Assembly: GCA_019636555.1 (NCBI GenBank)
Contig: JAHBXH010000001.1
Coordinates: 2,824,928 to 2,888,927 of the forward strand
Origin: Phycisphaeraceae bacterium
Lineage (GTDB): Bacteria > Planctomycetota > Phycisphaerae > Phycisphaerales > UBA1924
Direction: 5' to 3'
Length of the DNA: 64,000 nt
Shown here: piece by piece, positions 57,407 to 64,000 of the stretch
Position numbering within the stretch: the stretch's first letter is position 1
Layout of the letters: the number at the start of each line of letters is the position of its first letter
Program-made: the position numbers and the translations under genes
The notes under the pieces: model-generated
The model's database searches: none
Seen by the model: the letters and a program-made list of their open reading frames with translations, nothing else
What the model was told of the DNA's origin: nothing

Positions 57407-58291
57407 CTACTTCTCTTTCTTCAGCGTCGCCTCGATCGCTTCGAGCTGTTGACGCTTTTTCTTATCGACTTCGGGGAATTTGAGGTCGAGGCTGTGTACC
57501 GCGTCCACGATTGCGGCGGCGACCACGAGGCGTGTAAACCATTTGTTGTCCGCGGGTACGACATACCACGGCGCGTGATCTGATGCGGTGTTGCGGATCA
57601 TGTCCTCATACGCGTCCATGTACTTGTCCCAGTGGCCACGCTCCGCGATGTCTGAAGTCGAGAACTTCCAGTTCTTGTCTTTTTCTTCGAGGCGCGCGAG
57701 AAACCGGCGCTGCTGCTCTTTCCGCGAGACGTGCAGGAAGAACTTGCGGATGATCGTGCCCTGCCGCGAGTGATACTTCTCGAAATTACGGATGTCCTCG
57801 AAGCGCTGATCCCAGATCTTCTTCCCGACAAGCTGCGGCGGCAGCTTTTGCTTCGCGAGAAACTCCGGGTGGACGCGCACGACGAGCACTTCTTCGTAGT
57901 AGGAACGGTTGAAGATACCGATGCGTCCGCGCTCGGGCATCACTTTCGAGCATCGCCACAGAAAATCGTGATCGAGATCGACGCTGGTCGGCGCTTTGAA
58001 TGAGTGCACCTGGCACCCTTGCGGATTGATGCCGCTCATCACGTGCTTGATGGTTCCGTCCTTGCCAGCGGCGTCCATCGCCTGGAAGATGAGCAAGAGC
58101 GACCAGTTGTCCGAGGCGTAAAGCTTCTCCTGCTCCTCCGCCAGCCAGTTCACCCCTCGCTCGAGCAGTTCCCTTGCTTCTTTCTTCTCGTGAAGGTTTC
58201 CGGTGTCAGCGGGGTCTATCTGCTTCAGACGGAACCCTTTGCCGCTGGTGATTCGATAGTCGCGGATCAGGTCCTCGGTGATCTTGGGCAT
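57407..58291 (-). CDS. ppk2: Polyphosphate kinase 2 (PPK2 family)
   Basis: From the ATG at 58291 the protein has 294 residues. It shows a Walker A-like segment AMDAAGKDGTIKHVMSGINP, then DHDFLWRCSKVMPERGRIGI, FNRSYYEEVLVVRVHPEF, GTIIRKFFLHVSRKEQQRRF and YEDMIRNTASDHAPWYVVPA. These are the PPK2 kinase blocks, which transfer phosphate between polyphosphate and nucleotides. The subgroup (ADP versus AMP) is not assigned with certainty. The gene is convergent with carB; the 12 residues before the ATG overlap the upstream hypothetical's region. Confidence 0.93.
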   Translation of the reverse strand: MPKITEDLIRDYRITSGKGFRLKQIDPADTGNLHEKKEARELLERGVNWLAEEQEKLYASDNWSLLLIFQAMDAAGKDGTIKHVMSGINPQGCQVHSFKAPTSVDLDHDFLWRCSKVMPERGRIGIFNRSYYEEVLVVRVHPEFLAKQKLPPQLVGKKIWDQRFEDIRNFEKYHSRQGTIIRKFFLHVSRKEQQRRFLARLEEKDKNWKFSTSDIAERGHWDKYMDAYEDMIRNTASDHAPWYVVPADNKWFTRLVVAAAIVDAVHSLDLKFPEVDKKKRQQLEAIEATLKKEK

Positions 58292-58409
58292 GGTGAACGC
58301 CTCCGAGCTGGGTTCGTCCGCAAACAATGGCGTTCAAATCGTACCGGGAAACGCGCCGCCGCCCAAGCCCGACTTCTCCCTGCCTTGCTACCGCCTTCTA
58401 GGATCGTGC

Positions 58410-58697
58410 ATGACCTACGGCGGGCACTACGGCAAAAAGGCGAAGGGCGCGATCAACCGGTTCTACGAGCATGCAGACACGCGCCACCTCGCGACGCTCC
58501 AGGAGGCCGCGAGCGAGCTGTATCTTGCCGAATCGGACAAGGCACGCGAGAAGCTCTGGGCCAAGGTTGACCTGGCCCTGGGCCACCTCATTCAGGCGAA
58601 ATATCCCATGAACCCGGCGAAGGCGCGGACCGTCCTCGAAGCCAGGGACGTGAAGCAGTTGGCGGCGCTAGTGGGCGAACTGGCGGCGGGGCGATAG
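58410..58697 (+). CDS. Conserved hypothetical protein
   Basis: From the ATG at 58410 the protein has 95 residues, is soluble, Ala/Lys-rich and helical (GAINRFYEHADTRHLATLQE, KVDLALGHLIQAKYPM). I do not recognise the family. It starts 119 nt from the divergent ppk2 start. A weak terminator hairpin overlaps its end (58683-58710). Confidence 0.55.
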   Translation: MTYGGHYGKKAKGAINRFYEHADTRHLATLQEAASELYLAESDKAREKLWAKVDLALGHLIQAKYPMNPAKARTVLEARDVKQLAALVGELAAGR

Positions 58698-58710
58698 CCG
58701 CGTTTTTTTT
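58683..58710 (+). terminator. Putative intrinsic terminator
   Basis: GCGGC and GCCGC (5-bp stem) with a 9-nt loop run into eight T residues. Short stem but a strong T-run; it overlaps the stop codon of the 58410 gene. Confidence 0.55.
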
Positions 58711-58769
58711 CTTCGCGTGCCGGGAATCCGGCGCACATGCAACCCGCAATTGCGTAGAGTTCCCGTTCC

Positions 58770-59369
58770 ATGAGTCTGGACTCTCCAAACGAATCACAAC
58801 GCGGACGGGCGGCGTCGATCGCCATCGACCGCCGCGACAGCGCGAACATCACGACGCGCCGCCTTGCTCCGAGCGATTCCATCGTGGAAATGACCAAGCT
58901 CCTGCACCGCGCGTACGCGAAGCAGGTCGCACTCGGCCTCCAGCCGCTCGCCGGACGCCAAACCGCCGAGGTCACCGAGCAGCGGGTTTTCAGCGGCGAG
59001 TGCTACGTCGCGGTCGATCACGCTGCCGGCGTTCAGACTCGCACCGGGCAAAAACTGGTCGGCACCATTCTGTTCCACGAAGTGGAAGAGAGCCAGGGTC
59101 CGCCTTGGTTCGGCAAACCCGAAGTGGCGAGCTTTTCTCAGCTCGCCGTCGATCCCGACTATCAGGGATGCGGCATCGGGCGCATGCTCATGGACATGGT
59201 CGAGAAACGAGCTCGCGAAACCGGCGCCAAAGAACTCGCGCTCTCAATGGCCGAGCCGGACAGAGAGCTCTACGACTTCTACATCCGCCGCGGCTACCGC
59301 TTCATCGAACACTGGAAGTGGCCGTACACGAACTACCGCAGCGCGATCCTGAGCAAGTTGCTCGGCTGA
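58770..59369 (+). CDS. GNAT-family N-acetyltransferase
   Basis: The 199-residue protein has the GNAT fold with the acetyl-CoA motif A VASFSQLAVDPDYQGCGIGR and motif B-like RELYDFYIRRGYRFIEHW. It has no membrane segment. Function is a generic acyl transfer to an amine; the substrate is unknown. An insertion between strands (QTRTGQKLVGTILFHEVEES) is within family variation. Confidence 0.87.
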   Translation: MSLDSPNESQRGRAASIAIDRRDSANITTRRLAPSDSIVEMTKLLHRAYAKQVALGLQPLAGRQTAEVTEQRVFSGECYVAVDHAAGVQTRTGQKLVGTILFHEVEESQGPPWFGKPEVASFSQLAVDPDYQGCGIGRMLMDMVEKRARETGAKELALSMAEPDRELYDFYIRRGYRFIEHWKWPYTNYRSAILSKLLG

Positions 59370-59416
59370 ATCGCGAAGTGACGATCGCTGCCACGCCCGA
59401 CCGCAGTGGATACGAT

Positions 59417-59432
59417 TTGAATGATCGTTCAA
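59417..59432. promoter_or_regulatory. Near-perfect 16-bp palindrome upstream of the MarR-GNAT fusion
   Basis: TTGAATGATCGTTCAA is palindromic except for one mismatched pair. It lies 114 nt upstream of the start at 59546. MarR-family repressors typically bind 16-20 bp palindromes with TTGAA/TTCAA-like half-sites, so autoregulation is plausible. Binding is inferred. Confidence 0.5.
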
Positions 59433-59545
59433 CGCTGTTCTTGGGGGACGCCCCTAGACAGGAAACAGCTTTCGTGTCATACTACGCGCATCGTCACAAA
59501 TCCCTGCTACCGCGGGGGAAGGACGAAGTTCGAGGGGGTCTCGCG

Positions 59546-60493
59546 ATGGGCGATTTTCTGAGTGCGCTGGGATATCTCGCGCTTGCCAGCCGTTTTCGGC
59601 GGCTTTCGGATGATCTGATGGGAGATGCCGCTCGCTTCTATCGCACGCAAAACGTCGAGTTCTCGCCGAAGTGGTTCGGGCTCTTCAAACTGCTCGCCGA
59701 ACGCGAGGTGTTGAGCGTGGGCGAAGCGGCGATTCAACTCGGGCTTACGCACCCGGCCATCAGCCAGATGAGCAAGGAGCTGACCTCGCTCGGCATGCTC
59801 TCCTCGAAAACCGACGCCCGCGACGAGCGTCGGCGCACGCTCGAACTCACCAAGAAAGGGCGCGAGCTCGCCGCCAAGATGGAGCCGATCTGGAGCGCGA
59901 TCGAAGCGGCCAGCCGCGGACTTTCCGAGGATGCAGGATTCGACATCATCGAGAAGCTCGAACGGCTCGAGGAGGCTCTCCGCGTCCGCCCGCTCGCCGA
60001 GCGCATCGAGACTGCTTTCCTGAGCGAAGGCGTCAAGATCGTGGACATGGACAACCGGAACAAGGACAAGTTCCGCACGCTCAACGCCGCGTGGATCGAG
60101 CAGCACTTCAAGATGGAGCCGATCGACGAGCGGACGCTCAGGAGCCCGGAAACGGAAATCGTCGCCAAGGGTGGCAGCGTGCTGATGGCGGTGATGGGCG
60201 CGGAGACCGTCGGCGCCGTGGCGATCAAGCCGATGGAGCCCGGCCGCTGGGAACTCACGAAGCTGGCAGTTGACGCGCGACACCGCGGGCGAGGCATCGG
60301 CGAGCTGCTGACCCGCGAAGCCATGGCCCGGGCAAAGAAGAAGGGCGCGAAGACCGTGTTTCTCGAGACCAGCCGGGTGCTCGAGCCCGCGGTGCGCCTC
60401 TACAAGAAGCTCGGCTTCAAGGAAGTCGAAAAGCCTTCGAAGACTGAGTGCGCTCGCACGGATCTCGTCATGGAAGCCAAGGTCGGTCGCTGA
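59546..60493 (+). CDS. MarR-family regulator fused to GNAT acetyltransferase
   Basis: From the ATG at 59546, with CGAGGGGG upstream, the protein has 315 residues. Residues 30-150 form a winged-helix MarR domain (SVGEAAIQLGLTHPAISQMS; LSSKTDARDERRRTLELTKK). Residues 160-310 form a GNAT domain (WELTKLAVDARHRGRGIGEL; VFLETSRVLEPAVRLYKKLG). This bifunctional arrangement is known in several bacteria, where an acetyltransferase may respond to or modify a ligand. Target genes are unknown; the palindrome at 59417 suggests self-control. Confidence 0.88.
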   Translation: MGDFLSALGYLALASRFRRLSDDLMGDAARFYRTQNVEFSPKWFGLFKLLAEREVLSVGEAAIQLGLTHPAISQMSKELTSLGMLSSKTDARDERRRTLELTKKGRELAAKMEPIWSAIEAASRGLSEDAGFDIIEKLERLEEALRVRPLAERIETAFLSEGVKIVDMDNRNKDKFRTLNAAWIEQHFKMEPIDERTLRSPETEIVAKGGSVLMAVMGAETVGAVAIKPMEPGRWELTKLAVDARHRGRGIGELLTREAMARAKKKGAKTVFLETSRVLEPAVRLYKKLGFKEVEKPSKTECARTDLVMEAKVGR

Positions 60494-60512
60494 GTGACGG
60501 GGCCGCTTCCCG

Positions 60513-61205
60513 CTACCGAAACACTGCGATCTCTTCCACTCGCTTGCGGGTGATCGCGGGAACGACGCAATCGTCGCTCGCGTATCCCACCGGGATCAAT
60601 AAGAACGGCCGCTCGTATTCCGGCCGACCCAATATCTCGGTGAGAAACCTCATCGGGCTCGGCGTGTGCGTCAGCGCGACCAGGCCTGCATGGTGGATCG
60701 CGCTCAAGAGCATCCCGCACGCGATTCCGACCGATTCATTCACGTAGTAGACCTGACCCTGGGCGCCCGATTCGTCGGCGTCGGTCTTCATCAGTTTGAA
60801 GACGGCGATCAGCCACGGCGCAACTTCGAGAAAGCCCTTGTCCGCATCGGTCCCAAGCGGCACCAGATCGGCCAGCCACTCCGGGGTCGCACGCCGCTCG
60901 TAGAACTCGCGTTCCTCCGCTTCCGCCCCTTCGCGGATTTTTCGCTTGAGCGCCGGATCGGAAACGGCAACGAAACGCCAGGGCTGCTTGTTCGCACCCG
61001 ATGGGGCTGTCCCGGCGGCCGCGATGCACCACCGGATGGTTTCATCGCTCACCGGTTTATGACTGAACATCCGGACACTGCGCCGGAGTTTCATCGTCTC
61101 GTAGAACTCCCGTGCCGCCGCGGGGGGCTCAAGGTCGGGTTTGAACGGAAGAAACGGTTCTGTGTGCGGAGGAAGCGCCATGCCCGAATCATTCTCATCC
61201 GTCAC
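60513..61205 (-). CDS. Nitroreductase-family flavoprotein (iodotyrosine-deiodinase-like)
   Basis: Start chosen at the GTG at 61205, which overlaps the preceding stop by 4 nt (GTGA); an ATG at 61181 is an alternative. The 230-residue protein has MKLRRSVRMFSHKPVSDETI, AAAGTAPSGANKQPWRFVAV and GTDADKGFLEVAPWLIAVF, segments of the FMN-binding nitroreductase fold. The pattern is closest to iodotyrosine deiodinase-like proteins, from memory. It reduces an unknown substrate using NAD(P)H. It is the third gene of an operon with the two PH-domain genes. Confidence 0.83.
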   Translation of the reverse strand: MTDENDSGMALPPHTEPFLPFKPDLEPPAAAREFYETMKLRRSVRMFSHKPVSDETIRWCIAAAGTAPSGANKQPWRFVAVSDPALKRKIREGAEAEEREFYERRATPEWLADLVPLGTDADKGFLEVAPWLIAVFKLMKTDADESGAQGQVYYVNESVGIACGMLLSAIHHAGLVALTHTPSPMRFLTEILGRPEYERPFLLIPVGYASDDCVVPAITRKRVEEIAVFR

Positions 61206-61993
61206 GCGGCAGACTCGCCCAGCGCCGTGCGCAGCCGGTCTCGCATGGCCCGCAGCTCTGCAAGGTGTTCCGCCGACAATCGCGACGGCGCTGTAGATGC
61301 CGCCGCCTCCGTGACGTGTCGTGCCGATTCGTCTCCGATCCCGGTCGTTCGCGACGCCGCGACGCGCTCCATGACGGTCTTGCGGATCTCGTGGGCGTTC
61401 TCGAGCCCGAAAAGGAACGCGACGTTTGAGCCGTCCGGGTGCGCGCCGTGCTGGGTGTGAACGACGCCCCCGCCCGCCGTTTCGACTTTGAGATTGGCGA
61501 ATCCGAACCATCGCTCGACGGGTCCCTGAGTGATCTCGACATTCTGCACGTTCTCAAACGTGAATGTCGTTTCGCGTATGACCCAGATCCCGTTGCGAAG
61601 CCTGATCGAACGCGGCGAGATGATGTACCACGTCGTGTCGTACCGGAGATGAATCGCGATGTACGCGAATATGTCCGGCACGAACGCGACAATCCAGGCC
61701 GGCACCGCCAGAATCGCGCCGACGACCGGATTCACAAACAAAATAATCAGCCACCCGCCCAGGATCACCGCGTCGATGATGGTGAGCCCGATCCAAAACC
61801 AGAATTTGAGATAGCGAAGCCACGCCTGACTTGGCTTGAGAGAAACCGTTTCCTCGTCCGGAGCACTGGGAAGCAAGGGTGGCTGCCGCGGCGTTCGCAG
61901 CAAATCAGCCAGAATCCCCCAGACACCTTCATAGATCCAGGCGGCGCACGACTCGACCGGCCCCATTACCTGATTCTGAAGCGCCTTGGTCAC
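61202..61993 (-). CDS. Bacterial PH-domain (bPH2) membrane protein
   Basis: The GTG start at 61993 overlaps the preceding stop (GTGA) and gives 263 residues. Two hydrophobic segments (YLKFWFWIGLTIIDAVILGG, VNPVVGAILAVPAWIVAFVP) precede a PH-like domain (YDTTWYIISPRSIRLRNGIW, VIRETTFTFENVQNVEITQG, FANLKVETAGGG). The C-terminus is charged and helical. This class corresponds to YdbS/YdbT-like proteins of unknown role. Confidence 0.8.
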   Translation of the reverse strand: MTKALQNQVMGPVESCAAWIYEGVWGILADLLRTPRQPPLLPSAPDEETVSLKPSQAWLRYLKFWFWIGLTIIDAVILGGWLIILFVNPVVGAILAVPAWIVAFVPDIFAYIAIHLRYDTTWYIISPRSIRLRNGIWVIRETTFTFENVQNVEITQGPVERWFGFANLKVETAGGGVVHTQHGAHPDGSNVAFLFGLENAHEIRKTVMERVAASRTTGIGDESARHVTEAAASTAPSRLSAEHLAELRAMRDRLRTALGESAA

Positions 61994-62529
61994 GAGCGCA
62001 CTCCTCCGCGTCCGCCGAGAGCATCCAGCCGATCGGCGAGCCGATCGATCGACCCGCGCAGCTCACGGAGCAGTGCCAGCGATTCATCCGTCGCGAGCGG
62101 CGGTTCAGCCTCCCGAGGCGTCGCTTCAAGATGACCCTTCGCCCCGCGCATTCGCTCGTAAAGGAAGTCGCGCAATCCATCGGCCTCGCGAACGCCCTCG
62201 ATGTGCATCTGGGGCCCGGTGCCTCCCGCGGCGGTCTGGACGTCAATGGTGGAAAGGCCCAGCCATCGGTGTACGACATTTCTTGTGACATGAATGTCCT
62301 GAATCCGCCGGTACGTCAGCGTGATTTCTTTTCGGAAAAGGAGCCCCCACGCCATCCAGATTCCGTCTTCGTCGAAGCGATAGCGAAGAGTCTTGAAACG
62401 GATATACGCGACAAGAAAAACGATCGGAAATGCGACAAGAGTGAATAGCGAAACAACCAGGTAGTAATTGAGCAATGCCGGGTCCGGCCTGGTTATCGAT
62501 CGGGGATCGCTGGTGGGGTCCGAATTCAT
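61990..62529 (-). CDS. Bacterial PH-domain membrane protein, first gene of the operon
   Basis: From the ATG at 62529 the protein has 179 residues. One strongly hydrophobic segment (NYYLVVSLFTLVAFPIVFLV) precedes a PH-like domain (TLRYRFDEDGIWMAWGLLFR, KEITLTYRRIQDIHVTRNVV, STIDVQTAAGGTG) and a Glu/Arg-rich helix. It is paired with the 61202 gene; the two may form a complex. A promoter is expected in the 271-bp gap to the divergent sigma gene. Confidence 0.78.
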   Translation of the reverse strand: MNSDPTSDPRSITRPDPALLNYYLVVSLFTLVAFPIVFLVAYIRFKTLRYRFDEDGIWMAWGLLFRKEITLTYRRIQDIHVTRNVVHRWLGLSTIDVQTAAGGTGPQMHIEGVREADGLRDFLYERMRGAKGHLEATPREAEPPLATDESLALLRELRGSIDRLADRLDALGGRGGVRS

Positions 62530-62800
62530 GACGGCTCTTGAGACTTTATGCGATTGTTGGGCGAAGGCTTGTCTGCCGGTCGGCCCTTTCGCTCGGCAAA
62601 CCCCGAATGTCGATTCAGATGGCAATTGCCGGATTCGAGTGATGTTCGGCCCGAATTTCATCGGAAGGCGATCAATCCGGCAAGAAGCGCTCGTTTGGCG
62701 GACATGAGCGGGCAGAGGAAAGAGGGAAATCGCCGGAAGCCGACCCGTCCGGCGGGGACAAAGGTTCGACAATGCACGGAATACGCTTCGCTGTTTCGCT

Positions 62801-63451
62801 ATGAATCTCGAAGCGAGCAGTTCATCTTCCGACGACGCAGGGAAGCCTCAGGCTCCGGGAAGCGTCGCGCCGGGTGAGAGTTCGCGGCTGTCGGAAGCGG
62901 AGTTTGCTCGGCTGATCGCACGTGCTCGACCCGCTCTGACGATCGTGGCGTCGGCGGTATTGGGAGATCGTGTCGAAGCAGATGATGTCGTGCAGGAGGC
63001 GTCGGTGATCGCGCTAGCGAGTTTGGATCGCTTTACTCCGGGGACGTCCTTTGAAGGTTGGATGGCTCAGATCGTCCGCAACGTCGCAAGGAATGCCCTA
63101 CGGAAACGGATTCGGAATCCTGCCAAAGCGACAGGCGGGGATGCACTCGCGTATCAGGCGGCGAAATCGTCCAAGCAGCAACACAGCGCCCCGGCCGTCT
63201 CCGCGGACGGATCGGTCTCCAATCCGGATCATTTCGATGCGGAAGTAATCAGGGCTCTCCACAATCTCGAAGAGACTTCGCGCGTTTGTCTTTTGCTGCG
63301 GACCGTCGGCGGGATGAGCTATGCCCAGATCGCCGCCATCACCGAGCTCAACGAAAACACCGCAATGAGCCACGTATTCCGCTCGCGCCGGGCGATGCGA
63401 GACTTCCTGACATCGAGAAACGGCCGGATCGGGCAAGGAGGCCCGCGTTGA
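62801..63451 (+). CDS. ECF-type RNA polymerase sigma factor
   Basis: The 216-residue protein has region 2 (VEADDVVQEASVIALASLDR, TSFEGWMAQIVRNVARNALR) and region 4 (LEETSRVCLLLRTVGGMSYA, AAITELNENTAMSHVFRSRR), with a Ser/Gln-rich linker. It belongs to the same ECF class as the gene at 3653 but is distinct in sequence. The downstream gene overlaps it (TTGA), consistent with an anti-sigma partner. Confidence 0.9.
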   Translation: MNLEASSSSSDDAGKPQAPGSVAPGESSRLSEAEFARLIARARPALTIVASAVLGDRVEADDVVQEASVIALASLDRFTPGTSFEGWMAQIVRNVARNALRKRIRNPAKATGGDALAYQAAKSSKQQHSAPAVSADGSVSNPDHFDAEVIRALHNLEETSRVCLLLRTVGGMSYAQIAAITELNENTAMSHVFRSRRAMRDFLTSRNGRIGQGGPR

Positions 63452-64000
63452 GCCAGCCTGTTCCTCCCAATTCCTCCTCGAATCTGCCGGCGCCCGAGGG
63501 CGACGACCTCGATCGTTATCTCGACAACGCGATGTCGGAATCGCAGCGTCTGGAATTCGAGCAGAAAATCGCTCACTCCGACTCGCTCAAGGCCGACGTC
63601 GAACTCCAGCGGCGCATGGATGCTTCGCTGAGCGCCGGGTTCGGCGCGGCGCCCGTCGCCGGAATTCTCACGCGTGAGGAAGCGGAAGCATTTGCCCCGA
63701 AGCCGCGACGGACCGGTTGGTCACGGGAATACAAGTTGTTCGGGGCGCTCGCGGCGCTCCTCGCGATTGCGGTGTGTATCCAGGCCTACTTCTGGATGAC
63801 AGCGCCGGGAACCGAGAAAGAGCGGCCGACGCTCGCCGCGGCCTATTACAAACTCGTCGATCACAAGTTCCGACCTTCCGAAGAGTGCACCACGAAAGAA
63901 AAGTTCGCGAGATGGATGGAGCAGCGATTCGGTGTCGCATTGGCCCCGAAAGAAGACCTTCCGAACGTCCAGTTCGTCGGATGGAGCTACACCACGGCGA
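63448..64000 (+). CDS. Putative membrane-anchored anti-sigma factor (3' end outside window)
   Basis: The TTG at 63448 overlaps the sigma stop (TTGA) and has AAGGAGG 8 nt upstream. At least 184 residues are visible. Residues 15-60 are acidic and helical (DLDRYLDNAMSESQRLEFEQ), as in anti-sigma N-domains. A membrane helix follows at about 100-117 (KLFGALAALLAIAVCIQAYF), then an outer domain that continues past the window. The sequence context and topology match the gene at 4294. No zinc motif is visible. Confidence 0.72.
   Translation, partial: MSQPVPPNSSSNLPAPEGDDLDRYLDNAMSESQRLEFEQKIAHSDSLKADVELQRRMDASLSAGFGAAPVAGILTREEAEAFAPKPRRTGWSREYKLFGALAALLAIAVCIQAYFWMTAPGTEKERPTLAAAYYKLVDHKFRPSEECTTKEKFARWMEQRFGVALAPKEDLPNVQFVGWSYTTA

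Noticed and set aside
58321..58380. A tRNA-like GTTCAAATC segment
   Set aside because: No cloverleaf arms are found around it, and it sits in the ppk2/hypothetical gap. No tRNA could be supported anywhere in the window.

Overview
The window is high-GC bacterial chromosome, most likely from a planctomycete of the Phycisphaerae type. This is an inference from gene content; no rRNA is present. The supporting signs are: (i) four secreted proteins ending in the same paired, dockerin-like calcium-loop module with fixed cysteines; (ii) four further exported proteins ending in a PEP-CTERM-like tail (Pro-Ala/Ser-x-Gly, hydrophobic segment, Arg cluster); (iii) three membrane proteins with a CPxCGYxLxG-type zinc ribbon; (iv) ECF sigma factors directly overlapped by membrane-anchored anti-sigma candidates; and (v) lpxA, which implies a lipid A outer membrane. 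I found no tRNA, rRNA, CRISPR array, insertion sequence or intact prophage.

Layout. 1-2.7 kb (minus): a LON-domain protein (cut by the window edge), a YhaM-like OB/HD exonuclease and a zinc-ribbon membrane protein. 2.9-5.1 kb: a thioredoxin-like protein and an ECF sigma/anti-sigma pair. 5.5-17.4 kb: exported surface proteins interleaved with housekeeping genes (typA, a CDF metal transporter, rplU, a short asparaginase-like protein, motA/motB). 17.5-24.5 kb: an M28 peptidase, a TPR/peptidase-MA protein, a LolA-like protein, an exported protein and ruvX. 24.6-30.6 kb: manC, then an AT-richer looking accessory stretch with an AlbA_2/HATPase gene overlapping a ParA-like ATPase gene, a ribbon-helix-helix/SPFH pair and an unknown helix-turn-helix protein. 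30.6-45.4 kb: ruvA, a DEAD-box helicase, guanine deaminase, a glycosyltransferase, rlmKL, lpxA, feoA-feoB plus a small partner, an unusual rho and dciA. 45.4-64 kb: zinc-ribbon membrane proteins (one frameshifted), SpoVR, an entericidin-like lipoprotein, a secreted agmatine-deiminase-like protein, nhaA, a DUF1275-STAS fusion, carB, PPK2, acetyltransferases including a MarR-GNAT fusion, a nitroreductase/PH-domain operon and a second ECF sigma/anti-sigma pair running off the end.

Most unusual points: a dispersed GC-rich palindrome found three times, twice inserted in frame and in the same reading frame in conserved enzymes (ManC and RlmKL); a different repeat-derived in-frame insertion between the two halves of CarB; a Rho that lacks the N-terminal RNA-binding domain and carries an Arg/Gly-rich segment instead; the two-gene AlbA_2-ParA module, a candidate for an undescribed accessory (possibly defence) system; and palindromes placed like operators upstream of the SPFH/ribbon-helix-helix pair and the MarR-GNAT fusion. 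Start codons were chosen by homology, Shine-Dalgarno (SD) sequence, overlap with neighbours and signal-peptide placement, and several are GTG or TTG.
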